Assembly (NCBI GenBank): GCA_011037195.1
Contig: JAAEAF010001937.1
Span: 93,827-157,826 of the forward strand
Source of the DNA: Triatoma infestans
Taxonomy: Eukaryota; Arthropoda; Insecta; Hemiptera; Reduviidae
Direction of reading: 5' to 3'
DNA: 64,000 bases
Made by a program: the position numbers and the translations under genes. The notes beneath the pieces are model-generated. The model was given only the letters and a program-made list of their open reading frames with translations, was not told the DNA's origin and did not search any database. Positions 44,910-56,177 of the stretch are shown here, one piece after another. Numbering within the stretch: position 1 is the first letter of the stretch; the number at the start of each line of letters is the position of its first letter.

Positions 44910-46560
44910 ATGCTTAAGATTCATGTAAAAAGTGGTTTAGTTTAGTGAATTTTTTTTTTTTTTTAAAGTTAGTTCGTAAAATAGTTTTTTGAGTTATAAT
45001 TAGGGGATTTAGAGCAGCTCTAAACGCACCACCCCCAGGCCACCAAACTGTACAATATAATGGTCTAACAAAAGCAAAATACACAGATATCAAGACCCGG
45101 AGAGTCAGGATGTTTCGGAGTCTCATAAAAATATATATCGATTTCCTTACTCTAGCTGTCAAATTTCTCAAATGAAAGTCCCATTTGAGGTTACTGTCTA
45201 TAACAGGGGTGGGCAAGCATGAAGTCAGTGAGAGCCACTTTAGGGTTTTTCGTATATTATAAAGAGTCAGAACATAATATTTTAGTACACAAATTAATTT
45301 CTATTTTATTTAATTAAAGTTATACAGTGATATGTAAAGTACACATACACTATATAGTAAAATATAACTACGAGAAAAAAAATACACTAATAAAAAGCAT
45401 AACATTTAACGAAGATCTTTTGCCAAATCTTTTAAGTTTGGCTTATAATTTGTTAAAGCTATTCGCAGTAATTCTGTAATATGTTGATTCGTCAGCTGTG
45501 AACAGAATTTCGACTTCACGAACTTCAACATGAAGTAGAAAGACTCATAGCAATATGTTGTACCAAAAAATTAAAGTAAGATGACAAGCAGCTTTCCTCA
45601 AATTTGGATATTTTGATTCTGGTATGAGTTCCCAAAATTCAATAGTAGTTGTAGATTTGTGCTGCATTTGCAATGCCTGATCCTCTTTCATCTCAAATAA
45701 TTCTAATTTTGCATCCGCTTTTTCAACAAGTTTTGTTTCAGAGGCTGGAAATCCACCTTCAATAATATCACAAATAAATGGATTCACAAAATATGCAAAT
45801 GTAGATTTGAAACTTTTCAAATCTTCAAACCTATATTTTAAATCTGCTTGCAATTCCTCCAATTTCATTTCGTATTCTAGCAACTTTTCTTCTTTGATAT
45901 TAATTATCTTGACTCATGGAAAATGGTTAAATATTTTCGACTTAATATCTTTTACAAAAAGCTGAAGTTTAGCTTCAAAACTAAATAAAGTTTGTGACAA
46001 ATCAATAATCATTTTTTTTCTTTTCCTTGTAAAGGTCAAATTAAATGTGTGTAAATGTTCCATAATGTCTGTAAGGAACATTAAGTCAGACAGCCATGTT
46101 TCGTTTTCTGATTCAGGGTATATTTTTCCTTATACTTTTGTAAATATTATGATAGGATTTAGACTATCCACAAAACAACTCAAAATATTGTAAACTGACA
46201 GCCATCTCACAATCAGTGAAAAAGTTCTGAAATAAAATGGAGCCGCACTTGACTGAATGAAGAGTCGTAGCGGCTCTCAGAGCCGCATTTGCCCACCGTT
46301 GGTCTATAAGAACATCTAAGTACCTTATAGCTTCAACCCTTTCTAAATTGCAACATCCGCAGTTTTGTCTGAGGTTGCAGGTTCTAGTATGCAGTTTTAA
46401 TGTCAGATCTGAAGGCTGCCCACTTTTCATTGAAGAGTACGTCATGTATTTTGTCTTTGTCTGATTTAATGTCGTATTATTATAAAATTGGCACATTTTT
46501 AACCCAAAATTGCCCTTAATATAAATATAGACTTTGTGGGGATACATTTTGGTTATCTAC
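44910..46560 (-). mobile_element. LINE RT fragment interrupted by a hAT element
   Basis: The right part (46310-46560) reads NQTKTKYMTYSSMKSG and CGCCNLERVEAIRYLDVLID. The left part (44914-45195) continues SNLKWDFHLRNLTARVRKSI and LISVYFAFVRPLYCTVWWPG. Removing the insert and one copy of its 8-base duplication rejoins the usual YLGVxxDxxLxWxxH stretch after RT motif D. The polymerase motif itself lies upstream and is missing. Confidence 0.85.
45204..46301 (-). mobile_element. hAT transposon, internally deleted, with 8-bp target duplication
   Basis: GTCTATAA at 45196-45203 and 46302-46309 flanks a 1098-base element. Its ends are CAGGGGTGGGCAAG and, reversed, CAACGGTGGGCAAA, imperfect hAT-type terminal repeats. 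The minus strand encodes transposase pieces: ETWLSDLMFLTDIMEHLHTF (about 46110-46050) and LFSFEAKLQLFVKDIKSKIF. After a stop comes the 45545-45883 frame ending SKYPNLRKAACHLTL, then, shifted, FVKSKFCSQLTNQHITELLR and NYKPNLKDLAKDLR. These match the C-terminal dimerisation region of hAT transposases (family knowledge). The N-terminal zinc finger and most of the catalytic core are missing. Confidence 0.92.
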
Positions 46561-46760
46561 AACTAGATATAACTAGAATGTGATTACATTACAGTCTACA
46601 TGGCGTCTACATCAAACATGAATAACATATGAAATCTGACGTTAAAGATTCCCAAGAATCTCTTGAAATAAAATCAGTTGTTTCCGGTAAAATGTATCCA
46701 ATGAATGTGACAGGTTTTTATAATAGTGCAATTACAGTCCTAGTTAAGAGAAAATCCTTT

Positions 46761-46863
46761 CCAAAAATTCTTTTTTTTCGGATTTTGGATTCTTAAAACA
46801 TGTATTTCCGATTAAAAGTTTGACTCGACCGCAATAATTTCTCTTACAGTAGTAAGAGAAAGT
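46761..46863 (-). repeat. Family A, 5'-end fragment abutting the next copy
   Basis: TTTTCGGATTTTGGATTC, AAAACATGTATTTCCG and a hairpin CTCTTAC-AGTA-GTAAGAG. Read on the minus strand it follows the 3' end of the copy at 46874-47886 with only about 10 bases between, a second head-to-tail junction. Confidence 0.82.
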
Positions 46864-46873
46864 CAACAAAAAA

Positions 46874-47886
46874 ATCTGGTGTGAAACACTCACACAACTT
46901 TCTCTTACTCCAGGTCTCAAAATTATAATTGACAAAGGTTTAATGTGATGTACCAAATTTAATGAAATTTGTCGAAAACTGAAAGAAACTATTCAGTAAA
47001 AGCGCACTTCCGTTTACTGATTTCCTTCAAACTCGGAATTTTGGCCATCAATTTATTTCTAATTAATTTCATTTGGATGATAAGAGTTGTATAATCAAGT
47101 ATGATGCCCCTTTAGAGGAAACTGTAACCCTACCTACCCCCTCTCCTAAAGTGCCCTTAAATGAATTTTTCCAGAGAAATGTTTTATATAAAAGTTGTAG
47201 ATCTTTGAATGTTTAGTTTATATGTGATGTTTCAAGAAAATCGTCGGGGCTATTTTTGAGAAAATCGCGAAAAAGTGAAAAAATCATTTAGAAAAGTGTT
47301 AAAACAAAAGCACTACCGGTTATCACATTTTCCTCAAACTCGGAATTTCAACAACATATTTAATTCTAATTAGCATTATTTAAATGACCGAATTGTGCAA
47401 TAAACTGAATTAGCACTTTAGAGGAAAACCTAACTCCTCCCTTCCCCCAAAAGTGCCGTTAAATGAATTTTCCCAGAGAAATGTTTCAAATAAAAGTTGT
47501 AGCTCCTTGTATGTGTAGTTGATATAACAAGATTAAAGAAAATCGTTGGAGCCATTTTTGAGAAAAACCCAAAAAAGTATAAAAAAAACTTGTAAAGTGG
47601 TACTTCCGGTATAGGAATTTTGACAGATAACGCACAGTCAGATCGCATCGTGATACCTAAACGGAATATCAAGTTTCAGCTTTCTACGGTTTTTCGGTTT
47701 AGAGCTATGCTGTTCACATACACACACACACAGACACCCACAAACACACACACACACACACACAGACCATTTGCTAAAAACCACTTTTTTGGACTCAGGG
47801 GACCTCAAAACGGATATTTCCGGTGAAAACTCGATACGAAAATTTGACACGATTACAATACTTCCTCTTACTAGGAGTAAGAGAAT
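46874..47886 (-). repeat. Family A, full-length copy
   Basis: Very close to the reference copy: 3' hairpin, three unit starts, (CA)n at 47715-47763, and the terminal CTCTTACTAGGAGTAAGAG. Together with 12609-13629 it is the best copy for building a consensus. Confidence 0.95.
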
Positions 47887-47985
47887 AATTTTAAGAAAAT
47901 AATTTGACCAAGATCTAGTGCTAATTAAAAGAAAACACATAAGGACGACTGTATTTATCTGCTATAGAGTTAGAATGAAAAAAAC

Positions 47986-48026
<41 letters not shown>

Positions 48027-48532
48027 TGCATTACTGTTAATCTTTGGTAATTAGTAATTTTTGAAAGTCGGAACTCAAGAAGGCTGTGATGTATATTAAA
48101 GTTATAATTAAAACGGAATTTCAATCTTCTCGAAACAGTATTCCAATCTTTAGAAAAGCAGCAATTCGAGAGCTGTTTCATGTTGGTTGAGGACGGCTTA
48201 TTACTTATTCAAGACGGTAATTTTTTTTTTTTTTTTTTTATAATTATTACCAATTAGAGTATTGCTCATACTTTGTGTGCATGTTAAAGAGTATGCACTC
48301 ATTTTTATTCATATCAGCCATTAACTTGTGTATCCATTCCGCATCTATATTATAATATTTTACTAAGTTAGACGTCTATACAAGAAATTTAGCTACTGGC
48401 TGACTTAGTTTCCGAACAAAAAATACCATGAAAGCACTTAATTTAAGTTATAACAAATATTTTTTGAATTTCATTTAATTTTTTCAACAATTAACGGTAT
48501 AGTTTGGTGCTCAACAATACGTTAAATTTATT
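47887..48532. other. Spacer with (CA)n run
   Basis: (CA)n at 47988-48025; otherwise unassigned. Confidence 0.55.
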
Positions 48533-49480
48533 ACTTTCTCTTACTCCTTTTAGTAAGAGGAAGTATTATAATCGTGTCAAATTTTCGATATCGAGTTTTC
48601 ACCGGAAATATCCGTTTTGAGGTCCCTTGAGTCCAAAAAAGTGGTTTTTAGCAAATGTCTGTGTGTGTGTGGGTTGTATGTGAATAGCATAGCTCAAAAA
48701 CGAAAAACCTTAGAAAATTGAAACTTGATATTCCGTTTAGGTATCACCATGGCATCTGACAGTGGGGTCATCTGTCAAAATTACTCAACCGGAAGTACAA
48801 CATTCCTTGTGTTTTTTTTTTTTAGTTTTTTGTGATTTTCTCAAAAATAGCTCCGACGATTTTCTTCAAACTTGATATATCAACTACACACAAAGAGCTA
48901 CAACTTTTATTTGAAATATTTCTCTGGGAAAATTCATATAAGTGCAGTCATGAGGGAGGGGTGGAGTTAGGTTTTAATCTAAGGTGGTATTTCAGTTTAT
49001 TAAACAATTCTATCATATAAATAATATTAATTAGAATTGAATATGATGTTGAAATTCCGAGTTTCAAAAAAATCGGATAACCGGAAGTGCGTTTACATTA
49101 CTACTTAATAATTTTTTCACTTTTTCGCGATTTTCTTAAAAATGACACCAACGATTTTCTTGAAACCTCGTATATGAACTAAACATACAGAATTCTACAA
49201 TTTTTATTTAAAACATTTCTCTGGGAAAATTCATTTAAGGGCACTTTTGGAGGAGGAAAAGTGCTGTCATAGTTGATTAGAAATAAATAGATGGCCAAAA
49301 TTTCAAGTTTCAAGAAAATTAGTAAACCGGAAGTGCGCTTTTACTGGACAGATTTTTTTTTTTCAGTTTTCGACGAATATAATTAAATTTGGTACAGAAA
49401 CTATAAAATTTGTCAATTATAATTTTGAGAACTGGAATCAGAGAAAGTTGTGTGTGTGTTTCAAACTAGATTTTTTTTTT
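48533..49480 (+). repeat. Family A, nearly full-length copy
   Basis: 5' hairpin with a longer loop (CTTACTCCTTTTAGTAAGAG), all blocks, then a deletion of about 60 bases near 49255 (GGAGGAGGAAAAGTGCTGTC) that removes the GGGGTGGGGTTA segment of the second unit. It shares first-unit variants (AAATAGCTCCGACG; ATCATATAAATAATATTAAT) with the fragment at 51770. Confidence 0.92.
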
Positions 49481-51083
49481 TATTTATGCTTGCGTGTTTA
49501 AAAAAAAAAAAAAAAAAAAAATCATTTCTTTATTATTAACTTAAATTGAATTTATTTTCCTTGTTAGTTAAAATGAAATGAACACAAATAATAATATAAA
49601 AAGTATACTTGGTTAACTAAAACGCATAAAAATGAAATTAATGCTATTATTTTAAAAATAATTAAAGATAATTAAGCACTAAACAAGATTTTAAATAGTA
49701 ATGAACGTAGGAAATAAAATATATGTAAGAATATATTCCAAGTATATTACAGTTCATAAAGTCGGAATAATTTGAATAGACTCTGGGCACATTTTCTCAA
49801 CGCATATTCAAGCAAATTTTTGTATGAAACCTTTATACGATTTTCTTTAACCGCGATATCTAGCTGAGAAAATTTTCTTCAAAAGTTTGAATTTTGTAAT
49901 AAAAATGTAATTGCCTACAATTTCTTGGGAATTAAGATATTGTAAGAGGAACGGTTGGGAAACTCCACTTTAGAGCATAAATTGTCATTCTTAACTGCCC
50001 AGGACCCCTCTTATAAAATGACTTTTTTTTGAAAAATGCTTCAAATAAAAGTAATAGGACTTTAATTGGGTAATTAGAGATTAAAAAAGAACTAGTGGAT
50101 ACGATTAGTGATAAAATTGCATAAAACTACAAAAATGATTCAAGCGCATTTCCGGTCAATCAATTCCCTCGCCTCCTAAAAAAATACTCCCAGTCTAAAT
50201 CCAGCAAGTTAAGGTAATCCTATTCCTATATTGTTTTTATTATAGTTCACGAATTAGTTTTCTAAAAGATAAATATATGGTTTCTTATTCCGCCTTAACT
50301 TTATAGCCCATGTTAATTAAAAAAAAAAAATGAAAAAAAAATAGAAAACGGAAAAATGAGTAATAAGTTTGTTGGCTTCATAATACGGTTGAGAAGTGAA
50401 GCAGAGAAATTAATAAATCTTCGCTCAAATGATTTCAAACAAACAAACTTACAAAGCAACCAAATACGACAAAATAATAAATAATTTCAACTGAAGAAAT
50501 ATTAACGATTATAAAGGATTCATTTCCAAGATTTTTTATTTTATTTTTATTTTTTGATTTTTTTTGAGAAAACTAAATAATATTTTGCCTCAGATATTAT
50601 TAGAAATTTTTAAAAGTTTACATCACTGACAAGATCACGATCGCCACATTGTAATACAATTTAATCCCATTAAGAAACATATATTTATATTAGACCGGTT
50701 TCTCTCTCTCTCTCTCTCTCTCTATCTCAACCAACAAACGAATAAATAAAATGAAATAAAAAATATATTAGTTTATATATATATATATATATATATTTAA
50801 AAATATTTTAGATAACCTGATTTTAATTTTGTCTTTAATCTACTAATCTGAATATAATATCCAATCTATATTTAGGTCAGTCCAGGAACAAGTTAGCTTT
50901 ATAAGGGCATGAATGTTTTACCTGATTAATAATAAATTATTTGAAAAGATTTATCAATGATATATTATTTTGTTAAATATGGTAAACTATGCAATTGTAA
51001 TTTTTTTTTTTGCATTTTTTACTTGTTGTAGTTAAATAAATGATACAAGAGATCAACAACTATAAGAGAAGGGGAACAACCGG
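49481..51083. other. Spacer; one decayed family A trace and simple repeats
   Basis: 49920-50180 keeps TTTAGAGCATAAATTG, ATGCTTCAAATAAAAGTAAT and GCGCATTTCCGGTCAATCAA on the minus strand. (TC)n at 50698-50724 and (TA)n near 50777-50795. No gene. Confidence 0.5.
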
Positions 51084-51172
51084 AAATATAAATTGTTGAA
51101 TATGTAGATGGGTCCGCAATGTTGGATAACTTCTGGTATTTTATCCATCATAGCATGCACATTCCTTTTGTT

Positions 51173-51208
51173 GCTGACCGATTTCGGATTTTCATCTATC
51201 GTCAGAGC
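51173..51208 (-). ncRNA. Hammerhead-like motif, left arm of palindrome 2
   Basis: Minus strand: GGCT, CTGACGA, TAGATGAAAATCC, GAAATCGGTC, AGC. Stem I GCT/AGC can pair. Stem II has one mismatch relative to the GGAT-GAAA-ATCC form. Probably weakened. Confidence 0.5.
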
Positions 51209-51576
51209 CGATTCATCAACTTCTTGTAGAGAGTTCACTTCAACACAATGTTGACACTTGTTAGTTTGTTGGTTGTATATATGTGCGGCACAATATAAGG
51301 CCATGTTACTATGTGTGCATTTTTAAAGACAAAATGGAATTATTATAAATTACGATTATACATTAGAAAATAGGGTATAATAAATAGTATGTTTTAAAGG
51401 ATACTTTATAACTAAATTTTAATAATGGTGTTAAGCATGCTCAGTGTTTTATCAAGTCATTTTTTATTGTGGGAAGCGATAAGGAATTTCAGGAGTATAC
51501 TGTACTGATAAAGTTTGTAGAAAGGCAATGCAAAGTTAATTATAGCCAGTGTAAAGCTTATACAAATAAATTTGCC

Positions 51577-51606
51577 CTGACGATGGATGAAAATCCGAAA
51601 CCGGTC
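51577..51606 (+). ncRNA. Hammerhead-like motif, right arm of palindrome 2
   Basis: CTGACGA, T, GGAT-GAAA-ATCC, GAAACCGGTC: core, perfect 4-bp stem II and self-complementary stem III are present. The flanking bases no longer pair as stem I. Confidence 0.5.
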
Positions 51607-51769
51607 AAGAACAAAAGGAATATGCATACTATGACGGATAAAATACCAGAAAATATAAATGTTGTGAATTAAGTAATAATTTTGCGAATAGGATTTTTTG
51701 CCGTATAGAAATATTGATGACGCATAAAAATGTTGATGTTTTAAAAAACAGTTTACACTAAGACATTTG

Positions 51770-52024
51770 AATTTTTGCATTTCTCTCAAAAATAGCTCCG
51801 ACGATTTTCTTTAAACTTGGTATATCAACTACACATACAAAGAGCTACAACTTTTATTTGTAATATTTCTCTGGAAAAATTCATTTAAGGGCAGTTATGG
51901 GGAGGGGTGGGATTAGGTTCTCATCTAAAGTGGTATTTCAGTTTATTAAACTATTCTATCATATAAATTATATTAATTAGGATTGAATATTTTATTGAAA
52001 TTCCGAGTTTCAAAAAAATCGGAT
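51770..52024 (+). repeat. Family A, single-unit fragment
   Basis: One unit from TTCTCTCAAAAATAGCTCC to TCAAAAAAATCGGATGAA, sharing diagnostic variants with 48533-49480. Both ends are cut inside the element. Confidence 0.88.
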
Positions 52025-52642
52025 GAATACACAATTCAAAATATAATTTAGGGCTTGATAAACGTTAGACAGGTGGATTTTTTTGTCCCAGTCATGAAAT
52101 TTGCTTGGTACTATAGGAAATAATTATTCGCATAAACAGCGGTTTTGGTAGAGCGGATTAAGTATAGCGGATTTTTGAGCATAATAATCTTTTATCTGAG
52201 AAATTCTCAGTTTGAGACAACCGAGAACCGCTCAGTTTAAATATCTACGAGAAATATTGATAAGTAGAGTATGTACTTCCACCCCTTTTCATGGCCCCCT
52301 TTCCACCTAATTTGAAACTTCCCCGAAAGTTCATCTGTAAAAATTTGCATTACCTATGTTTTTCACTTTTACTAGTTATGAATAGATAAACGTGTACTTT
52401 ATTTTTGAAACACTTTACGAAAGCACTGTCTATCCTAAACTTTGGGGCAACAAAAGGTATAAAAAGAAGAAGGTTGAGCTTTAAGCCCAGTTATATCTGG
52501 TCTATGTAAGCGAATAAAAATCTCAGAACATTAATCGGTGTTCAAATAGACAATTAGATAAAAGTCTTTGAATATGGTTACCTATATTGTATTGTTTATA
52601 TTATGGGTACTAAAAACCCGTATTGTTTATACTGTTTATTTT
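52025..52642. other. Unassigned sequence
   Basis: No feature recognised. Confidence 0.4.
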
Positions 52643-52792
52643 GCATGCTCATTGCAAAAAAAAAAAAAAATAGTGAAATCTCTAGAATGACATGAGAGGT
52701 ATATGTTACATACTACATAATATCTGAAAGTGAACTCTTAATATTTATTTTTATTGAGGTATTTATTAATTTGTTCAAATGAATCTAAGGTA
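52643..52792 (+). repeat. Direct repeat X, copy 1
   Basis: 150 bases from GCATGCTCATTGC to GAATCTAAGGTA, nearly identical to 53856-54002. The two differ in A-run length and a few substitutions, and they bracket a 1.06-kb segment. Confidence 0.93.
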
Positions 52793-53855
52793 ATATATTA
52801 TATAGATTGTACAATCATATAACAAACTAAAATACACTTTAGAGGCACGCATTAGCATACATCTCCCCATCAAAACAATCTTAAATGAAATAATGTATAA
52901 TAAACTGTAAATACAAAGTTAAAAGAAAATCGTTGGAGCGATTTCGCCAAAATTGCAAACTCAAATCCTTAAATTCATTCTCAAATTTACTCAAATCCTT
53001 AAATTTATACTCAAATTTATTTACGTCCTTTGAGTATATTGGTATTTACACTTGAGAAATTTCGATAGATAATTTCCTGACGATCATTTTTACTGTGGTT
53101 TCGGAATGTGAATTTTGACAGATAACTTCCTGTCGATCTCATGGTTTTGGAATGTGAATTTCGACAGATAACTTCCTGTCGATCCTATGGTTTCGGAATG
53201 TAGGATTTTGAACTTACTTCATTTTTTTTTCTTCTTCTAAAAACTACTTTTTCGGACGCAGGAAACATCAAAGCGTGTATTCTCGGTGAAACCTCGTTAT
53301 CGAAAATTTGAACAGTCTCTCTTACCAGTATGAAGAGAGAATTTTGAATCTTTTCTCTTACCAGTAAGAAGAGAGAATAAAAATAAACCTAGCGTTAATT
53401 TGGCAGTGGCACGGACAACCAAGCCGAGGGTATTGCTTGGTGCTGGTTTCGATTTCCAGTCTAGGAGTTGGATTTTATTTCTTTTATAATCATGCAATTT
53501 ATAGAAACATATCTGTTTTCTCTTCGCCTCCGTCCACGATATCTAATCGGTAGAAGTTAGAAGTTAAAGCCCCTCTGAACAAATGCATTACTATACTTTA
53601 CTTTTCGTCATTAGAAGAAATAATATTTTTCGCGCATATCCTTTTGCATGTAACGTTCAAATTTTTAATTTTGTGAAGTAGAAAACAATGAATAACTGCC
53701 GCCACCTTGCGACAGTTTTCTTATTATTTATTCTAATTATAATCCCCTGCAGTTCTGGAAAATTATGATCGACATTTTAACCATGTTAATAATGTCAAAC
53801 TGAATCACTTTAAATGCGTTTATTGAAGTAAAGAAGACATTTCTGGTTTAAATTA
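52793..53855 (-). repeat. Segment Y, copy 1: old family A subfamily plus flank
   Basis: Corresponds to 60000-61146 at very high similarity. The left 590 bases are a diverged family A 5' half in reverse, ending with two consecutive hairpin-like termini (CTCTTACCAGTATGAAGAGAG and CTCTTACCAGTAAGAAGAGAG at 53317-53375). The right 470 bases are unrelated flank shared by both loci. A 46-base unit beginning GACAGATAACTTCCTGTC starts at 53117 and 53163. Confidence 0.88.
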
Positions 53856-54002
53856 GCATGCTCATTGCAAAAAAAAAAAATAGTGAAATCTCTAGAATGA
53901 CATGAGAGGTATATGTTACATACTACATAATACCTGAAAGTGGACTCTTAATATTTCTTTTTATTGAGGTATTTATTAATTTGTTCAAATGAATCTAAGG
54001 TA
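53856..54002 (+). repeat. Direct repeat X, copy 2
   Basis: Second copy of X. It begins right after the Y segment's GGTTTAAATTA, where the 60-kb locus instead continues GCAAACTTG. Confidence 0.93.
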
Positions 54003-54829
54003 CCTACCTTACATAAAGTACCTACTTTATGCTAGTAAGTTAATTTTAATTAATTACTTCTTTGTGAACCTATATTCCGATATCTCACCAGCTGCCTCTG
54101 TTAGAGTTTAATACGCTTTACGAAAGCTATATCTATGGCACAATTAAGGGCCCGAAATCATAGGCATACAAATAATCGCTAGTTATTACCACAAAACTGG
54201 CATAGTTATAAATTTTACAATTTCAGTGTACAACAAAGAATGTCTAAAGTGGGCTTCATGGCACCGGAAATGTTATATCAAAATATTGTAGAATGGCACC
54301 GTTTATATAGTTAGCAATGTCACGTAACGTCAAAGTCACGGACCATTAGGGTTTCACCAAAAGAATATTTCAAAGTAATGTTCCGGATAGTGTGAATCGA
54401 CCTTTTACTCTCCATTTCAACATTCCTTCAAGATTCTTTTTCTTCTTCTCCTTCTTCTTTGTTTTAGAAATGTAATGCTAAATAATATTTCAAAGAAAAA
54501 AAATTTGTTAAAAACAAAACTAGTTTAAAATTTAATTTTACAACTTTTGCTGTAAATATTTTGGCTTTAATTTTTTTTCTGTTCGTAGGATATTTTAAAT
54601 TTACACTTAAATTTACAAGTTTTTTACACTTTAATATACAAGCAGCAGCAGGAAATATAATGTTAAGATCATTTTTTATTTCTCTCTTTTCCGTTAATTT
54701 GTTTGAAAATTGTACAATAGTTACAACAAGCAAATATATTGAACGCTTACATGACGTGAATTTCATGTGAAGAAAATCCGCAGTGGTGGTATTACTTCAT
54801 GGCGTTGAAGTTAATTTAAACGGTGACGG
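54003..54829. other. Unassigned sequence
   Basis: A pair of overlapping opposed frames at 54464-54770 is AT-driven. No domain recognised. Confidence 0.4.
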
Positions 54830-55390
54830 GACCATTAACACTTCAGTCGTCGGAATGGATTTTAGGGGTAAAGTTTGATTAGCAAGAATCAAGGGATTTA
54901 TGGGTGATGGAACTAGGAGTTATGGAATCTTTGATAACGGGGATTTTATTTGATCGGATACAAATGGAATGATGATAGGTCATTATGAAAGGTTTTATAA
55001 TGGACACAAAATAAGGAGCTTGGTAATTTTTCATAGGATTTTGGACTGTAAGGATTGGATACAGTAAACGTTGGAATGCTTAGTGGAGCCCCATACCTTT
55101 AGTCCGTAGGTCCATATTGGTCGTAGTACAGTTTTGTATAGTGTACGCTTATTTTTTTAAGTAAGTTTAGATGGTTTGTCTAAAAGTCTTGAAAGGATAT
55201 GAAATCGTCTATTAGTTTCCATCCTTTTCAGTCTGATATGGTTAGTCGTTTGTCCATATATAACCCAAGATAGCGTACTCTATCCGCAGTAGTTAGGAAG
55301 GTGTTATTTAATTTAACACTAGGACAGAGGAAGTGACGAAGGGTAAACGTGATATAAGATCATTTAATGGAAATAATGCTGAGTAATTAG
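54830..55390 (-). mobile_element. Jockey/CR1-like LINE fragment, decayed
   Basis: On the minus strand KVWGSTKHS (near 55090), LGLYMDKRLTI-like words near 55250, and the spacing of blocks parallel the LINE at 11180-11560. Frames are heavily broken. Confidence 0.65.
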
Positions 55391-55725
55391 GAGATTCGAG
55401 AAACATTAGCTATCATTAGAATTAGAGCCAAAGTTAAATTTGTAACTGAGATATATATATATATATATATAGGAAAAATTCACTGAAGTCTTCGGGATTG
55501 ACAAGCTTCGATTACGTAGAAGTAGAAAATTTAAAGAAAGACCGGCAGAGTGGCTTTGCTGGGCTATGTCACGACTTTATTGGTGGTTTTTTTGTTTGTC
55601 TCGTTTTTTTTTTTTTTTTTTTGGAGGGAAGGAGGCGCCACGAGTCATAATTTCCTTGTTTGTATCGTGGCTACTGTAGAGCTGGGATTATGACACAAAT
55701 AATCTGTGAAATTCCACACACATCT
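55391..55725. other. Spacer with (TA)n and T-run
   Basis: (TA)n at 55451-55471 and a T-run near 55604-55622. Otherwise unassigned. Confidence 0.5.
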
Positions 55726-56177
55726 GATATTGGTGGTTGATTATGTGGATGGGTCCGCAAAACTGGATAACATCTGGTATTTTATCCATCATTGCATGCA
55801 TATTCATTTGGTTCTCCTGACGCGTTTCGGATTTTCATCCATCGTCAGAGCAAATTCACCAAGTTCGTGTAGATAGTTCACTTCAACGTAATGTTTCTAT
55901 TACACTCACACACTTGTTGGTTTGTTGGTTGTTTCGTATATGCTGAAGGTTATAAGTTTATGTTACTATGTGTGCGTATTTACTGACAAAATGGACATAT
56001 ACATTTTATGTATGTATATGTATGTATACAACCAACAAACCAACGAGTGTGAGTGTAACAGAAACATTTCGTTGAAGTGAACTCTCTACACGAACTTGGT
56101 GAATTTGCTCTGCGCAATCGGTCAGGAATCAAAGGAATATGCATGCTACGACAGATAAAATTCTAGATATTGGTGGT
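55726..56177. mobile_element. Palindromic element 3
   Basis: GATATTGGTGGT at 55726-55737 and 56166-56177 is a 12-base direct repeat around the element. Left arm 55740-55935 and right arm 56026-56165 are inverted copies (ACCAACAAACCAACGAGTGT mirrors ACACTTGTTGGTTTGTTGGT). The right arm has lost about 20 bases, precisely the hammerhead core, reading TTGCTCTG|CGCAATCGGTC. Confidence 0.78.
55816..55851 (-). ncRNA. Hammerhead-like motif, left arm of palindrome 3
   Basis: Minus strand: GCT, CTGACGA, T, GGAT-GAAA-ATCC, GAAACGCGTC. Stem III is ACGCGT here against ACCGGT elsewhere; both are self-complementary, which argues for a maintained pairing. Stem I pairing is reduced to about 2 bp. Confidence 0.5.

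Larger units (their letters stand above)
51084..51664. mobile_element. Palindromic element 2, hammerhead-like arms with unique middle
   Basis: The left arm (about 51100-51310) and right arm (about 51560-51650) are in opposite orientation around a loop of about 250 bases. Flanks AAATATAAATTGTTG (51084-51098) and AAATATAAATGTTG (51651-51664) form a direct repeat of about 14 bases with one indel. Both arms carry the hammerhead-like core. It shares GGATGGGTCCGCAA-type ends and the GTTTGTTGGTTGTAT segment with the element at 55726. Frames over the arms are by-products. Confidence 0.75.

Noticed and set aside
54464..54770. Opposed 100- and 69-codon genes
   Set aside because: Low-complexity AT-rich frames with no motif; one is the shadow of the other.
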